Assembly (NCBI GenBank): GCA_947481755.1
Contig: CANKHS010000044.1
Coordinates: 1-8,590 of the forward strand
DNA length: 8,590 bases
DNA from: Actinomycetota bacterium
Lineage (GTDB): Bacteria; Actinomycetota; Thermoleophilia; Gaiellales; F1-60-MAGs149
Direction of reading: 5' to 3'
The position numbers and the translations under genes are program-made. The notes below the pieces were generated by a model. It saw nothing but the letters and a program-made list of their open reading frames with translations. It made no database searches and was not told the DNA's origin. The stretch's first letter is position 1. The number at the start of each line of letters is the position of its first letter. Of the stretch, positions 1 through 5,506 are shown piece after piece.

Positions 1-22
1 GGCCCGGGCCCAAAATGTCGCG

Positions 23-424
23 TTAGGGAGGCGAAAGCGCAAACGGAGGTGCGGCGCGATCGGGTGCGACGAACGCTCGGCGTGCTTCGACGGACATCAG
101 CACGGGCTCCGTCCACCATTCCAGCGCGGCGTTGCGATCGAGCTCGGCGATCGTCTCGTCGATCGTCAAGTCGCGCTGAATGGCATCTGCCACGGAGGCC
201 ACGAAAAAAATCGTCAACGTCTCGTGGTAGCCGCCCGTATCCGAATTTGCGACGCCGTGTGCATCGTTGAGCAACGGAATCCTCTCCCGGCAGAGAGCGA
301 GGGTGGCGCTGGGGCCGTGCGCCGAGATCAGAACGTACGCGGCGGTGAGATGGCCACGGTGCGTCCACTCGGCTTGCGGGAGGCTGGCGTCGAGGAGGCC
401 AGCAGCGATCTGCTCGGGCTGCAT
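23..424 (-). CDS. Uncharacterised 133-aa protein with THxxHL and YHETLT motifs
   Basis: I recognise the general pattern of a widespread but functionally uncharacterised bacterial family, but cannot give it a function. Visible marks are W20-T-H22-R-G-H25-L near the N-terminus, an Ala-rich helical stretch, then G-Y66-H67-E68-T-L-T71, and a C-terminal segment W-W-T-E-P-V-L-M-S-x-E-A-R followed by F-V-x-P-D. The spaced His/Glu residues could bind a metal or form an active site; this is inference. There is no signal peptide or membrane segment, so it is probably cytosolic. The ATG at 424 is chosen because homology-like sequence begins there, a -10-like box lies 7 nt upstream, and the in-frame extension further upstream is Arg/Pro-rich and low in information. 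It lies 154 bp downstream of the cysteine dioxygenase gene on the same strand, separated from it by a strong hairpin, so it is probably a separate transcription unit. Confidence 0.75.
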   Translation of the reverse strand: MQPEQIAAGLLDASLPQAEWTHRGHLTAAYVLISAHGPSATLALCRERIPLLNDAHGVANSDTGGYHETLTIFFVASVADAIQRDLTIDETIAELDRNAALEWWTEPVLMSVEARRAFVAPDRAAPPFALSPP

Positions 425-431
425 AGAAGAG

Positions 432-437
432 ATTCTC
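432..437 (-). promoter_or_regulatory. Candidate -10 box (GAGAAT) for the 23-424 gene
   Basis: Reading the minus strand, GAGAAT (4 of 6 matches to TATAAT) ends exactly 7 nt before the ATG. This is the same spacing as at several other genes in the window and would give a leaderless or nearly leaderless mRNA. There is no Shine-Dalgarno sequence and no clear -35. The first base departs from the TANNNT pattern, so this is the weakest of the set. Confidence 0.35.
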
Positions 438-516
438 GCAGTGGACGTGCGCCGCAACACGCGAGCGCGGTGATCGCGGACAAACCGTTTAGGCTCGAGC
501 CGCGCTCGGCCCCGGC

Positions 517-565
517 GCTCCGACCCCAGGACCAGGTTGTGCTGGAGAGTGGTCCGGGGTGGAGC
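517..565 (-). terminator. Long GC-rich hairpin after the cysteine dioxygenase gene
   Basis: The arms GCTCC-g-ACCCC-a-GGACCA (517-534) and TGGTCC-GGGGT-GGAGC (550-565) pair over 16 bp with two single-base bulges on one side and a 15-nt loop. The hairpin starts 13 nt past the stop codon of the cupin gene on the minus strand. That position suits a transcription terminator or an mRNA 3' end stabiliser. No T-run follows on the minus strand, so classical intrinsic termination is not assured; T-less hairpins are often proposed in high-GC actinobacteria. It could also limit read-through into the 23-424 gene. Confidence 0.5.
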
Positions 566-578
566 GGGGGAGCCAGGG

Positions 579-1076
579 CTAGGCGTCGAGGTTGACGAGT
601 TCCGCCTCACCATCGATCGGCGTTCGGATCAATGCGCCGTCGTCGCCCTGGTGATATGCACCCATCGTGCGCAGTGGCGGCGAGTAGACATGGATCGACG
701 TCGTCGGGATTCCGTCTTTCGGACGAAAACGGTGGATGTACGACGGGGCGAAGCGGATCGTCTCGCCAGGCTCGACAAGTCGTTCGAGGTGGCCACTGCC
801 AAAGCCGAGCCGTTCTTCGAAGATGCCACCCTCCACCACGTGCACGGCGCCACAGGAGACGTCGTGGTCGTGGAAGCCCGTGTCGTGGTCGTCGACCCAC
901 GAGATGACGTAGATCTCGTGCGATTCCTCATGGACAATGCGCTCGTAGTGGCGGATGCCGGGCTGGTGGTTGACGAGCGGCTGCCAGACGTGGGGCTGGG
1001 CACCGATCCCCTCAGCAATCGCAACGCATTCATCAGGGCTCAAAGGTGTACCAATCGGGGCGTCTTCCGTGCTCAA
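579..1076 (-). CDS. Cysteine dioxygenase-family cupin (TTG start)
   Basis: Predicted non-haem iron dioxygenase that converts L-cysteine and O2 to cysteine sulfinate in the cytosol, the first step of cysteine oxidation. By pattern it matches type I cysteine dioxygenase: F-H69-D-H71 with a later I-H115-R as the three-His iron site, E-R46 before the core at the place of the substrate-carboxylate Arg, and S-I-H129-V-Y131-S-P-P matching the catalytic His/Tyr segment. The position equivalent to the eukaryotic cross-link Cys is G76, as usual in bacteria, but C75 sits next to it. The 165-aa length is normal for a bacterial member. The TTG at 1076 is chosen because GAGGAG lies 6 nt before it; the more upstream in-frame TTG at 1157 is itself part of the -35 box. 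It is divergent from a LacI regulator, with an operator-like site over its promoter. A related thiol dioxygenase specificity is possible. Confidence 0.85.
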   Translation of the reverse strand: MSTEDAPIGTPLSPDECVAIAEGIGAQPHVWQPLVNHQPGIRHYERIVHEESHEIYVISWVDDHDTGFHDHDVSCGAVHVVEGGIFEERLGFGSGHLERLVEPGETIRFAPSYIHRFRPKDGIPTTSIHVYSPPLRTMGAYHQGDDGALIRTPIDGEAELVNLDA

Positions 1077-1112
1077 AATACTCTCCTCGCGACGAAATGT
1101 GAAACGATAAAC

Positions 1113-1124
1113 TGAACCGTTGCA
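1113..1124. promoter_or_regulatory. Candidate LacI-family operator (TGAACCGTTGCA)
   Basis: This is a 12-bp imperfect palindrome with a central CG; 8 of 12 positions are symmetric (TG-A-CG-T-CA). That is the usual shape of LacI/GalR-family operators. It covers the predicted transcription start (about 1122) of the cysteine dioxygenase promoter, a classic repression position, and lies about 70 bp from the lacI start. A second TGAAACG at 1100-1106 pairs with CGTTGCA across an 11-bp gap and could be part of a larger site. Binding is inferred. Confidence 0.45.
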
Positions 1125-1128
1125 CCTG

Positions 1129-1157
1129 ACTATGAAGCAGGGATTCTTGGCTGTCAA
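1129..1157 (-). promoter_or_regulatory. Promoter of the cysteine dioxygenase gene
   Basis: On the minus strand there is a perfect -35 TTGACA (1157-1152), a 17-bp spacer, and a -10 CATAGT (1134-1129; 4 of 6 to TATAAT). The predicted start near 1122 gives an untranslated leader of about 46 nt that contains the GAGGAG ribosome-binding site. This is the most canonical sigma-70-type promoter in the window and fixes the TTG at 1076 as the start codon. Confidence 0.65.
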
Positions 1158-1163
1158 GCCCTA

Positions 1164-1176
1164 CCCCGTATCGGGG
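1164..1176. promoter_or_regulatory. Inverted repeat CCCCG-TAT-CGGGG upstream of lacI
   Basis: Perfect 5-bp arms flank a 3-bp centre. The repeat ends 4 bp before the TACGCT -10 box of lacI, occupying the space where a -35 or spacer would lie. It may be a binding site for an activator or for autoregulation. It does not resemble the 1113-1124 operator, so a different protein would be expected. Chance occurrence in GC-rich DNA cannot be excluded. Confidence 0.3.
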
Positions 1177-1180
1177 GCGC

Positions 1181-1186
1181 TACGCT
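1181..1186 (+). promoter_or_regulatory. -10 box (TACGCT) for leaderless lacI
   Basis: TACGCT fits TANNNT and is followed by exactly 7 nt before the GTG start at 1194, so transcription would start at or next to the start codon. No Shine-Dalgarno sequence precedes the GTG and no good -35 is present, which fits an actinobacterial leaderless promoter. Confidence 0.5.
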
Positions 1187-1193
1187 GACCCTC

Positions 1194-2198
1194 GTGGCGA
1201 CTCCCGCAAAGCGACCAACCATCCGCCAAATTGCCGAGGAAACCGACCTTTCGGTGACGGCCGTCTCGTACGCGCTGCGCGGCGAACGGATGTCGGCGGC
1301 CACCATCGAGCGCGTCCAAGCCAAGGCCGCCGAGCTTGGCTACGTTGCCGATCCGGTGGCCCGAGCGCTGCGAGGAGGCCGGACCGGCACGGTGGGCCTG
1401 CTCGTCGGCAGTCTCGCTGACTTTTGGCAACAGACCCTTGCCCACGCGATTCAACGCGAACTGCGCAGTCACGGTCTGCATACGTTGCTGGCGGACGCCG
1501 ATGGCGACCCCGACGAAGAGTTGGTGTTGGCCCAGCGGCTCGCGGCGCAGCGGGTAGACGGCCTGATTGTGGCGCCTGTCGGCCCAGCCGGCGGCTCATG
1601 GGTCGAGATTGCTGCGCACCTACCCACCGTCACCGTTGCCGGCCAGCTGGCGGGTGCCGAAGTAGTCGGTGAGGTGGCGTTTGATCAGACAACCGGTGTG
1701 GGTGAGGTGTTGCGCCACCTCCACGCACTCGGGCACGAGCGCATCGCGGTGTTGTCGTGGGCCGTCGGCGCCTCGCCAGATCGGCCCTCGGAGCGAGCAG
1801 TACGCGAGCAGGCGGCGATCTTGGGGTTGCAGTGCGAGATTGTTCCCTGCGCCTATTCGCTTGACGGGTCGAGGCCGTTGGCCCTCGAGGTGCTCTCACG
1901 CGAGGATCGGCCGACGGCAATCTTCTGCCTGTCCGACTCGATCGCCTACGGCGTCCTGCATGGCTGTCGCGAACTCGGACTCCGTGTACCGGAGGACATC
2001 TCGATTGTCGGCTTCGATGATCATCCGCTCTCGCGCCTTGTGGACCCACCGTTGACGAGTGTCAACTGGAGCGTCGATCGCGCCGCGCGCAGTGCCGTGG
2101 GTTTCCTGGTCGACCACCTTGCGGGCCAGGCGGACGAACGTCGCATCGTGATTGCGCCGACGCTTGCCGTCCGCGCATCTTCGGGGCCCGTGACCTAG
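1194..2198 (+). CDS. LacI-family transcriptional regulator
   Basis: A 334-aa repressor of usual family length. The N-terminal helix-turn-helix is at about residues 9-30 (T-I-R-Q-I-A, then L-S-V-T-A-V-S-Y-A-L), followed by L-G-Y-V-A-D-P-V-A-R-A-L-R, the linker with the hinge helix whose Leu enters the minor groove. The rest is a periplasmic-binding-protein-like effector and dimerisation domain, with T-V-G-L-L-V, the D-G-L-I-V-A-P strand, and near the end the family hallmark V-P-E-D-I-S-I-V-G-F-D-D followed by P-P-L-T-S-V. It starts with a GTG chosen from the domain boundary and the -10 box 7 nt upstream. It is divergent from the cysteine dioxygenase gene, and an operator-like palindrome lies on that gene's promoter, so that gene is its likely target. 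The effector is unknown; most relatives bind sugars or nucleosides, which makes a sulfur-metabolism target unusual. Its stop codon overlaps the convergent vanW-family stop. Confidence 0.93.
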   Translation: MATPAKRPTIRQIAEETDLSVTAVSYALRGERMSAATIERVQAKAAELGYVADPVARALRGGRTGTVGLLVGSLADFWQQTLAHAIQRELRSHGLHTLLADADGDPDEELVLAQRLAAQRVDGLIVAPVGPAGGSWVEIAAHLPTVTVAGQLAGAEVVGEVAFDQTTGVGEVLRHLHALGHERIAVLSWAVGASPDRPSERAVREQAAILGLQCEIVPCAYSLDGSRPLALEVLSREDRPTAIFCLSDSIAYGVLHGCRELGLRVPEDISIVGFDDHPLSRLVDPPLTSVNWSVDRAARSAVGFLVDHLAGQADERRIVIAPTLAVRASSGPVT

Positions 2199-4027
2199 AA
2201 GACAGGCTTGGGCGGGTTGGGGTCGTAGGGACTGACCCACCCGTACGGCGGCGGTTCGAGCACGTTGTCGCCGGGCGGATACGCGCCCGGGCCGACGATA
2301 TACGTATCGGGTTGGGACGAGTAGGTCGACACGAACACGTCGTGGGACAGCGTGGTGCCGTCGCGCTTGACGTCGCGGGTCACGTCGACCGCGAACCCTT
2401 CTTGCCCATCGACGTACTTGGTGACCTGTTTGGCCGGGGCGAACGGGTCTTCCATGTAGCGCTTCTCTGGCGGCTTGATGTCGTAGCGCTCGCTGACGTT
2501 GGTTTCGATTGTACGGCCGTCGCTCGGCGCGGAGTAGAGGTTGACCAGCATCGTGCTGGCATCGGAGGTGGCGCGAATCAAGATCGGCTTCGCCGTGTTG
2601 TTGTTGAACTTGAGGTCGAGGTCGGGCCAAGCCACGGTGGCGTCCATACCGAGGCCGTAATGCGAGATGTAGAAGTCGTGGTTATGCCGCTCCACAATCT
2701 GTAGTCCCATCGCAAAGGCCGCGTCGTAGAGGGTCGTCGCGACTTGGCAGACGCCGCCACCGATCGATGGAATCAGCAGACCGTCGACAATCGCCATGCC
2801 TTCGAGGAAGCCGCGTTCCGGAGTGCGGGGCCCAACGGCGTCGTTGAACGAGAAGGTCTCACCTGGCATCACGAGACGGTTGTCGAGGATCTCGGCCATC
2901 AGGGCCACGTTGTGGATGCGGTTCGAGGAGGAGTCGCCAAGCTCGGTTGTGGCCCCCGAGACCTTTTCGGTGATCCCAAACTTCTCGGCATCGGCCGTGG
3001 AGCGCTTCGGGGCAATGTGGTTGAGCTGCAGGTCGGCTTGTCGTGCACCACCGGCGAGCGCTGCAGCGCGCACGGCGTCGGCAGCCACGCGGGGTTCGAA
3101 GCCTATGCCGTCCTTGGCTGGCTCGACCCAGGCGCGCGTACCGTTCGTCCCCCAGATTGCGTTCTGGGGATCCCGAATACGCGTACCGAGAGCCTCGCTA
3201 ATGACCGGTGCGAGTTTCTGGGGATCAAAGGCGGCGGTGGCCTTGCCGTTCTCGTTGCGCACCATCACGGCCGATTGCAGCATCGCGGTCGACAGCGCGC
3301 CGACGCGGTTGCCGTCGGCATTGAGGGCGACGGGTGCCGACGCGAGCGACTCAGCGGAGGCGGCGGCTGCGCGGGCGTCGGCTGTCGAGATCGCCGGCTT
3401 GGTTGTCGAGGAGGTCAGTTTGATCTTGTGCTTGTTCGCCAGCGCAGCCTGAGCTGCTGCGAGCAGAATGGCGCGCGTCGAGATCGAATGGCCATCACGG
3501 GCGGGGGAGATCGTCGTCTTGCCTTGCGAAATGCGGACGGTCGCAGAGCGGGCCGGTTCGGCAATGAGCCGCAGGTTGGCGGGCACGCGGGGGTGAACGG
3601 GAGTGGTGATCGACGGGTCAACGTTTTCCGAGTAGATGAACGGCAGCAGCAGGGAACGCAGGCGACCGGTCCGCATGGCGCGATCGACGGTCTCGTTGAT
3701 GTCGATGCGCGCGTTGAGTTCGGCGGGGTTCATTGCCGCGGTCTGCGCATCGAGCGTGACGATGACGTTCTTGTCGAGTTGTGGGGAGAGGCTGTCGTGA
3801 AGGAGTGCCTTGGCGTCGGTGGGGGACAGACCACCAACGTCAATGCCATGGACGCTGACGCCAGGAGCAACATCGCCACGGAATGAGAGTCCGTGAATGA
3901 CAGTCACCACGACCAGGACAGCAACGACGAGGACGACAATTTGTCGTCGACGAGCATTGGTGCGTCGGGGCCTCCGCTTGCGGGGAGTGGGGCGGGGACG
4001 GTCGCGGACGGGGATCGTATTGGCCAT
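2195..4027 (-). CDS. VanW-family membrane-anchored cell-wall protein
   Basis: A 610-aa protein with a basic, Pro/Arg-rich N-terminus (1-28), one membrane anchor (about 29-47, rich in Val) and the rest predicted outside the cell. After the anchor come V-H-G-I-D-V-G-G-L-S-P-x-D-A and, later, K-D-G-I-G-F-E-P, which suggest two copies of the peptidoglycan-binding-like domain (PG_binding_4 type) common before VanW. The VanW domain spans about 360-500: S-S-x-N-R-I-H-N, P-G-E-T-F-S-F-N-D-A-V-G-P-R, and G-G-G-V-C427-Q-V-A-T-T-L-Y. A G5-like segment (about 510-575) and a Pro/Gly-rich tail follow. The molecular function of VanW is unknown, although the name comes from vancomycin-resistance clusters; housekeeping wall roles are likely in this setting. 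The ATG at 4027 is chosen because the upstream in-frame TTG (4039) is only 3 nt from the -10 box. It is convergent with lacI and divergent from the sensor kinase. Confidence 0.9.
   Translation of the reverse strand: MANTIPVRDRPRPTPRKRRPRRTNARRRQIVVLVVAVLVVVTVIHGLSFRGDVAPGVSVHGIDVGGLSPTDAKALLHDSLSPQLDKNVIVTLDAQTAAMNPAELNARIDINETVDRAMRTGRLRSLLLPFIYSENVDPSITTPVHPRVPANLRLIAEPARSATVRISQGKTTISPARDGHSISTRAILLAAAQAALANKHKIKLTSSTTKPAISTADARAAAASAESLASAPVALNADGNRVGALSTAMLQSAVMVRNENGKATAAFDPQKLAPVISEALGTRIRDPQNAIWGTNGTRAWVEPAKDGIGFEPRVAADAVRAAALAGGARQADLQLNHIAPKRSTADAEKFGITEKVSGATTELGDSSSNRIHNVALMAEILDNRLVMPGETFSFNDAVGPRTPERGFLEGMAIVDGLLIPSIGGGVCQVATTLYDAAFAMGLQIVERHNHDFYISHYGLGMDATVAWPDLDLKFNNNTAKPILIRATSDASTMLVNLYSAPSDGRTIETNVSERYDIKPPEKRYMEDPFAPAKQVTKYVDGQEGFAVDVTRDVKRDGTTLSHDVFVSTYSSQPDTYIVGPGAYPPGDNVLEPPPYGWVSPYDPNPPKPVF
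2213..2243 (+). terminator. Possible hairpin after lacI
   Basis: CGGGT-t-GGG-g-TC (2213-2224) can pair with GACCCACCCG (2234-2243) across a 9-nt loop: 10 bp with two bulges, starting 14 nt past the lacI stop. There is no T-run. It lies inside the convergent vanW-family coding sequence, over its Pro-rich C-terminal codons, so the repeat may only reflect codon composition. Weak candidate terminator. Confidence 0.25.
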
Positions 4028-4030
4028 TGG

Positions 4031-4052
4031 TACCGGCAACCCATGATACCGG
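4031..4052. repeat. Direct repeat TACCGG-N10-TACCGG between vanW-family gene and kinase
   Basis: GGTACCGG (from 4029) and GATACCGG (from 4045) are 7/8 identical direct repeats with a 16-bp period. The second copy overlaps the predicted -10 of the vanW-family gene. LytTR regulators are known to bind pairs of short direct repeats, so this may be a site for the neighbouring response regulator, though the spacing and sequence differ from published LytTR consensus sites. Speculative. Confidence 0.3.
4043..4048 (-). promoter_or_regulatory. -10 box (TATCAT) for the vanW-family gene
   Basis: On the minus strand TATCAT matches 5 of 6 bases of TATAAT. With a start about 7 nt further on, the ATG at 4027 would have a leader of only about 9 nt. 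At a 17-bp spacing upstream is CAGTCA, a weak -35 (3 of 6). No Shine-Dalgarno sequence precedes the ATG. Confidence 0.45.
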
Positions 4053-4091
4053 TCGTCTCTCTTTCTGACTGCGATCCCACTTCCACCCGGC

Positions 4092-4097
4092 TAGCAT
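4092..4097 (+). promoter_or_regulatory. -10 box (TAGCAT) for the sensor kinase
   Basis: TAGCAT matches TANNNT and lies 8 nt before the GTG at 4106, giving a leaderless or near-leaderless transcript for the kinase-regulator pair. No Shine-Dalgarno sequence or clear -35 is visible. Confidence 0.45.
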
Positions 4098-4105
4098 CAA
4101 CCTAC

Positions 4106-5506
4106 GTGAGCATTCCCGAGCAGGACGAACCGCGCCGAGAGGCGGCCTTTACGTGGGTTTCGAGCCGTCGTGGGGCGTCGGCGCGGGCGAGTCGGCGCCA
4201 CTGGGCGGACATCCGTGGACCGATGTTGGCGGCCGCTGCGCTCGGGCTGCTGCAGGCCGGCATTGTCGGTCTCGCGCTTGAGGGCTTTTCGCGTTGGGAC
4301 GTGCGCGCGATTGCGATTGTTCCGGTCATCGCCATCACGACCTTCTTGATGGTGTTGGCGCTCAATCTGATTCGCACGGCCGTGCGTCCGACCGATGTTT
4401 TTGGGACGGGTCCCGCGGGTGCGATCCTCGAGGTCGTGGCGATCACCACGCCGGTCTTGCACGATGGACTCTCGCCCTCAGCCGCCTTGCTCTTGGCGAC
4501 TGAGGCACAGGAGCGGTTGGGCTATGCCGCGGTGGCGATCTCGGATCGACAGCATGTTCTGGCCCACGTCGGTCTTGCGGCCGACCATCATGGCGCTGGC
4601 ACGGCGGCTCCTCCCGGCGCGGTGCAGGCAATGGCCGAGGCGCGTGTAGCGCGATTGCCCGTTGGCTGGCAGCACGGCTGCGATTCGCAGTGTCCATTGC
4701 GTTCGGCGGTCGTCGGCCCGCTCGTAGTGCGTGGCCGCGTCGTTGGTTCGCTGATCGCCTTCTTTGAGGGTGCGCTGTCGGTCTCGGATCGCGAGCGCGC
4801 GGTGGTCGAGTCGCTGTGTGGTCTTGTCTCGACGGCGCTCGAGGCGGGCGAGTTGGAGGTCCATGCTCGGGCCAGCGCGTCGGCCGAGTTGGCGGCGATT
4901 CAGGCTCAGATCGAGCCGCACTTTCTCTTCAATGCGCTCAACACGATCGCGGCGTTCATTCGCACCCAGCCTGACGATGCGCGGCGTCTCGTGACGACCT
5001 TTGCTGAGTACTGCCGCGCGACGCTTCGGTCGCCGTCGACGTTTGTCACGTTTGCCGAGGAGATGGAACACGTCGAGGCCTACCTCGAGCTCGAGCAGGC
5101 GCGCTTTGGCAGCGACCTCGTGATCGAGCGCCGGATCAGCGCTGCCGCGAACGACGTGATGGTGCCGCCGTTTATCGTGCAGCCGCTCGTCGAGAACGCG
5201 ATCAAGCACGGCAAGACCGATCAGCCCCTGCGCGTGGTGGTGCGGGCCGATGTGCGCTTTGGTCGGTTGCGGGTGATCGTCCGCGACAACGGCCGTGGCA
5301 TCTCGCGTGCGGACGCCGAGCACGTGCTCGAGCCGGGCTATGGCTCGGGTGGAGCGGGCCTCGGGCTGGCCTCGGTGCACCGCCGGATTCAGGCCTACTA
5401 CGGCGAATTGGGGCGGCTGCGGATTGCGAGCTCGCCGCTCTTTGGCACGCACGTCAGCGTGCTGGTCCCGATCGAGCGTCCGCAGGCCGAGCAGGACGCG
5501 GCATGA
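4106..5506 (+). CDS. LytS/YehU-type sensor histidine kinase
   Basis: A 466-aa membrane sensor kinase that would phosphorylate the regulator encoded next. A transmembrane hairpin (about 40-58 and 68-89) with a loop of only some nine residues leaves little outside the cell, so sensing is probably in the membrane or cytosol. A GAF-like domain of the LytS kind follows (about 100-235), with A-H-V-G-L-A-A-D-H-H and a C192-D-S-Q-C196-P-L motif. The His_kinase domain has I-E-P-H272-F-L-F-N-A-L-N, H272 being the phospho-accepting residue. The ATPase has L-V-E-N364-A-I-K-H (N box), D394-N-G-R-G-I and G-A-G-L-G-L (about 416-421). The GTG at 4106 is chosen because of the upstream -10 box and because residues from an earlier in-frame start are antisense to the vanW-family N-terminus. 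Its stop overlaps the next start (ATGA). The signal is unknown; it lacks the multi-helix LytS sensor module. Confidence 0.92.
   Translation: MSIPEQDEPRREAAFTWVSSRRGASARASRRHWADIRGPMLAAAALGLLQAGIVGLALEGFSRWDVRAIAIVPVIAITTFLMVLALNLIRTAVRPTDVFGTGPAGAILEVVAITTPVLHDGLSPSAALLLATEAQERLGYAAVAISDRQHVLAHVGLAADHHGAGTAAPPGAVQAMAEARVARLPVGWQHGCDSQCPLRSAVVGPLVVRGRVVGSLIAFFEGALSVSDRERAVVESLCGLVSTALEAGELEVHARASASAELAAIQAQIEPHFLFNALNTIAAFIRTQPDDARRLVTTFAEYCRATLRSPSTFVTFAEEMEHVEAYLELEQARFGSDLVIERRISAAANDVMVPPFIVQPLVENAIKHGKTDQPLRVVVRADVRFGRLRVIVRDNGRGISRADAEHVLEPGYGSGGAGLGLASVHRRIQAYYGELGRLRIASSPLFGTHVSVLVPIERPQAEQDAA

Noticed and set aside
1..10. Perfect palindrome GGCCCGGGCC at the window edge
   Set aside because: It could be part of a hairpin downstream of the 23-424 gene, but it is cut by the window edge and short palindromes are frequent in GC-rich DNA.
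425..613. N-terminal extension of the 23-424 gene to an earlier start at 613
   Set aside because: The extra 63 residues are Arg/Pro/Ser-rich, run through the 517-565 hairpin and overlap the end of the cupin gene; the ATG at 424 has a -10-like box at the usual 7 nt.
537..1115. Plus-strand open frame antisense to the cysteine dioxygenase gene
   Set aside because: It mirrors the cupin frame closely and shows no domain; the minus-strand frame carries the iron ligands and a promoter plus ribosome-binding site.
1896..2630. Minus-strand open frame spanning the lacI and vanW-family 3' ends
   Set aside because: Low-information Arg/Gln-rich translation crossing two real genes.
2744..3886. Long plus-strand open frame (380 codons) antisense to the vanW-family gene
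   Set aside because: Its translation is Gly/Arg/Asp-rich with no recognisable motif, and it lies entirely opposite a well-supported VanW-domain gene; GC-rich DNA commonly gives such shadows.
3893..4105. Earlier ATG at 3893 for the sensor kinase
   Set aside because: The extra 71 codons are antisense to the vanW-family N-terminus and acidic/low-complexity; the GTG at 4106 has a -10 box at 8 nt.
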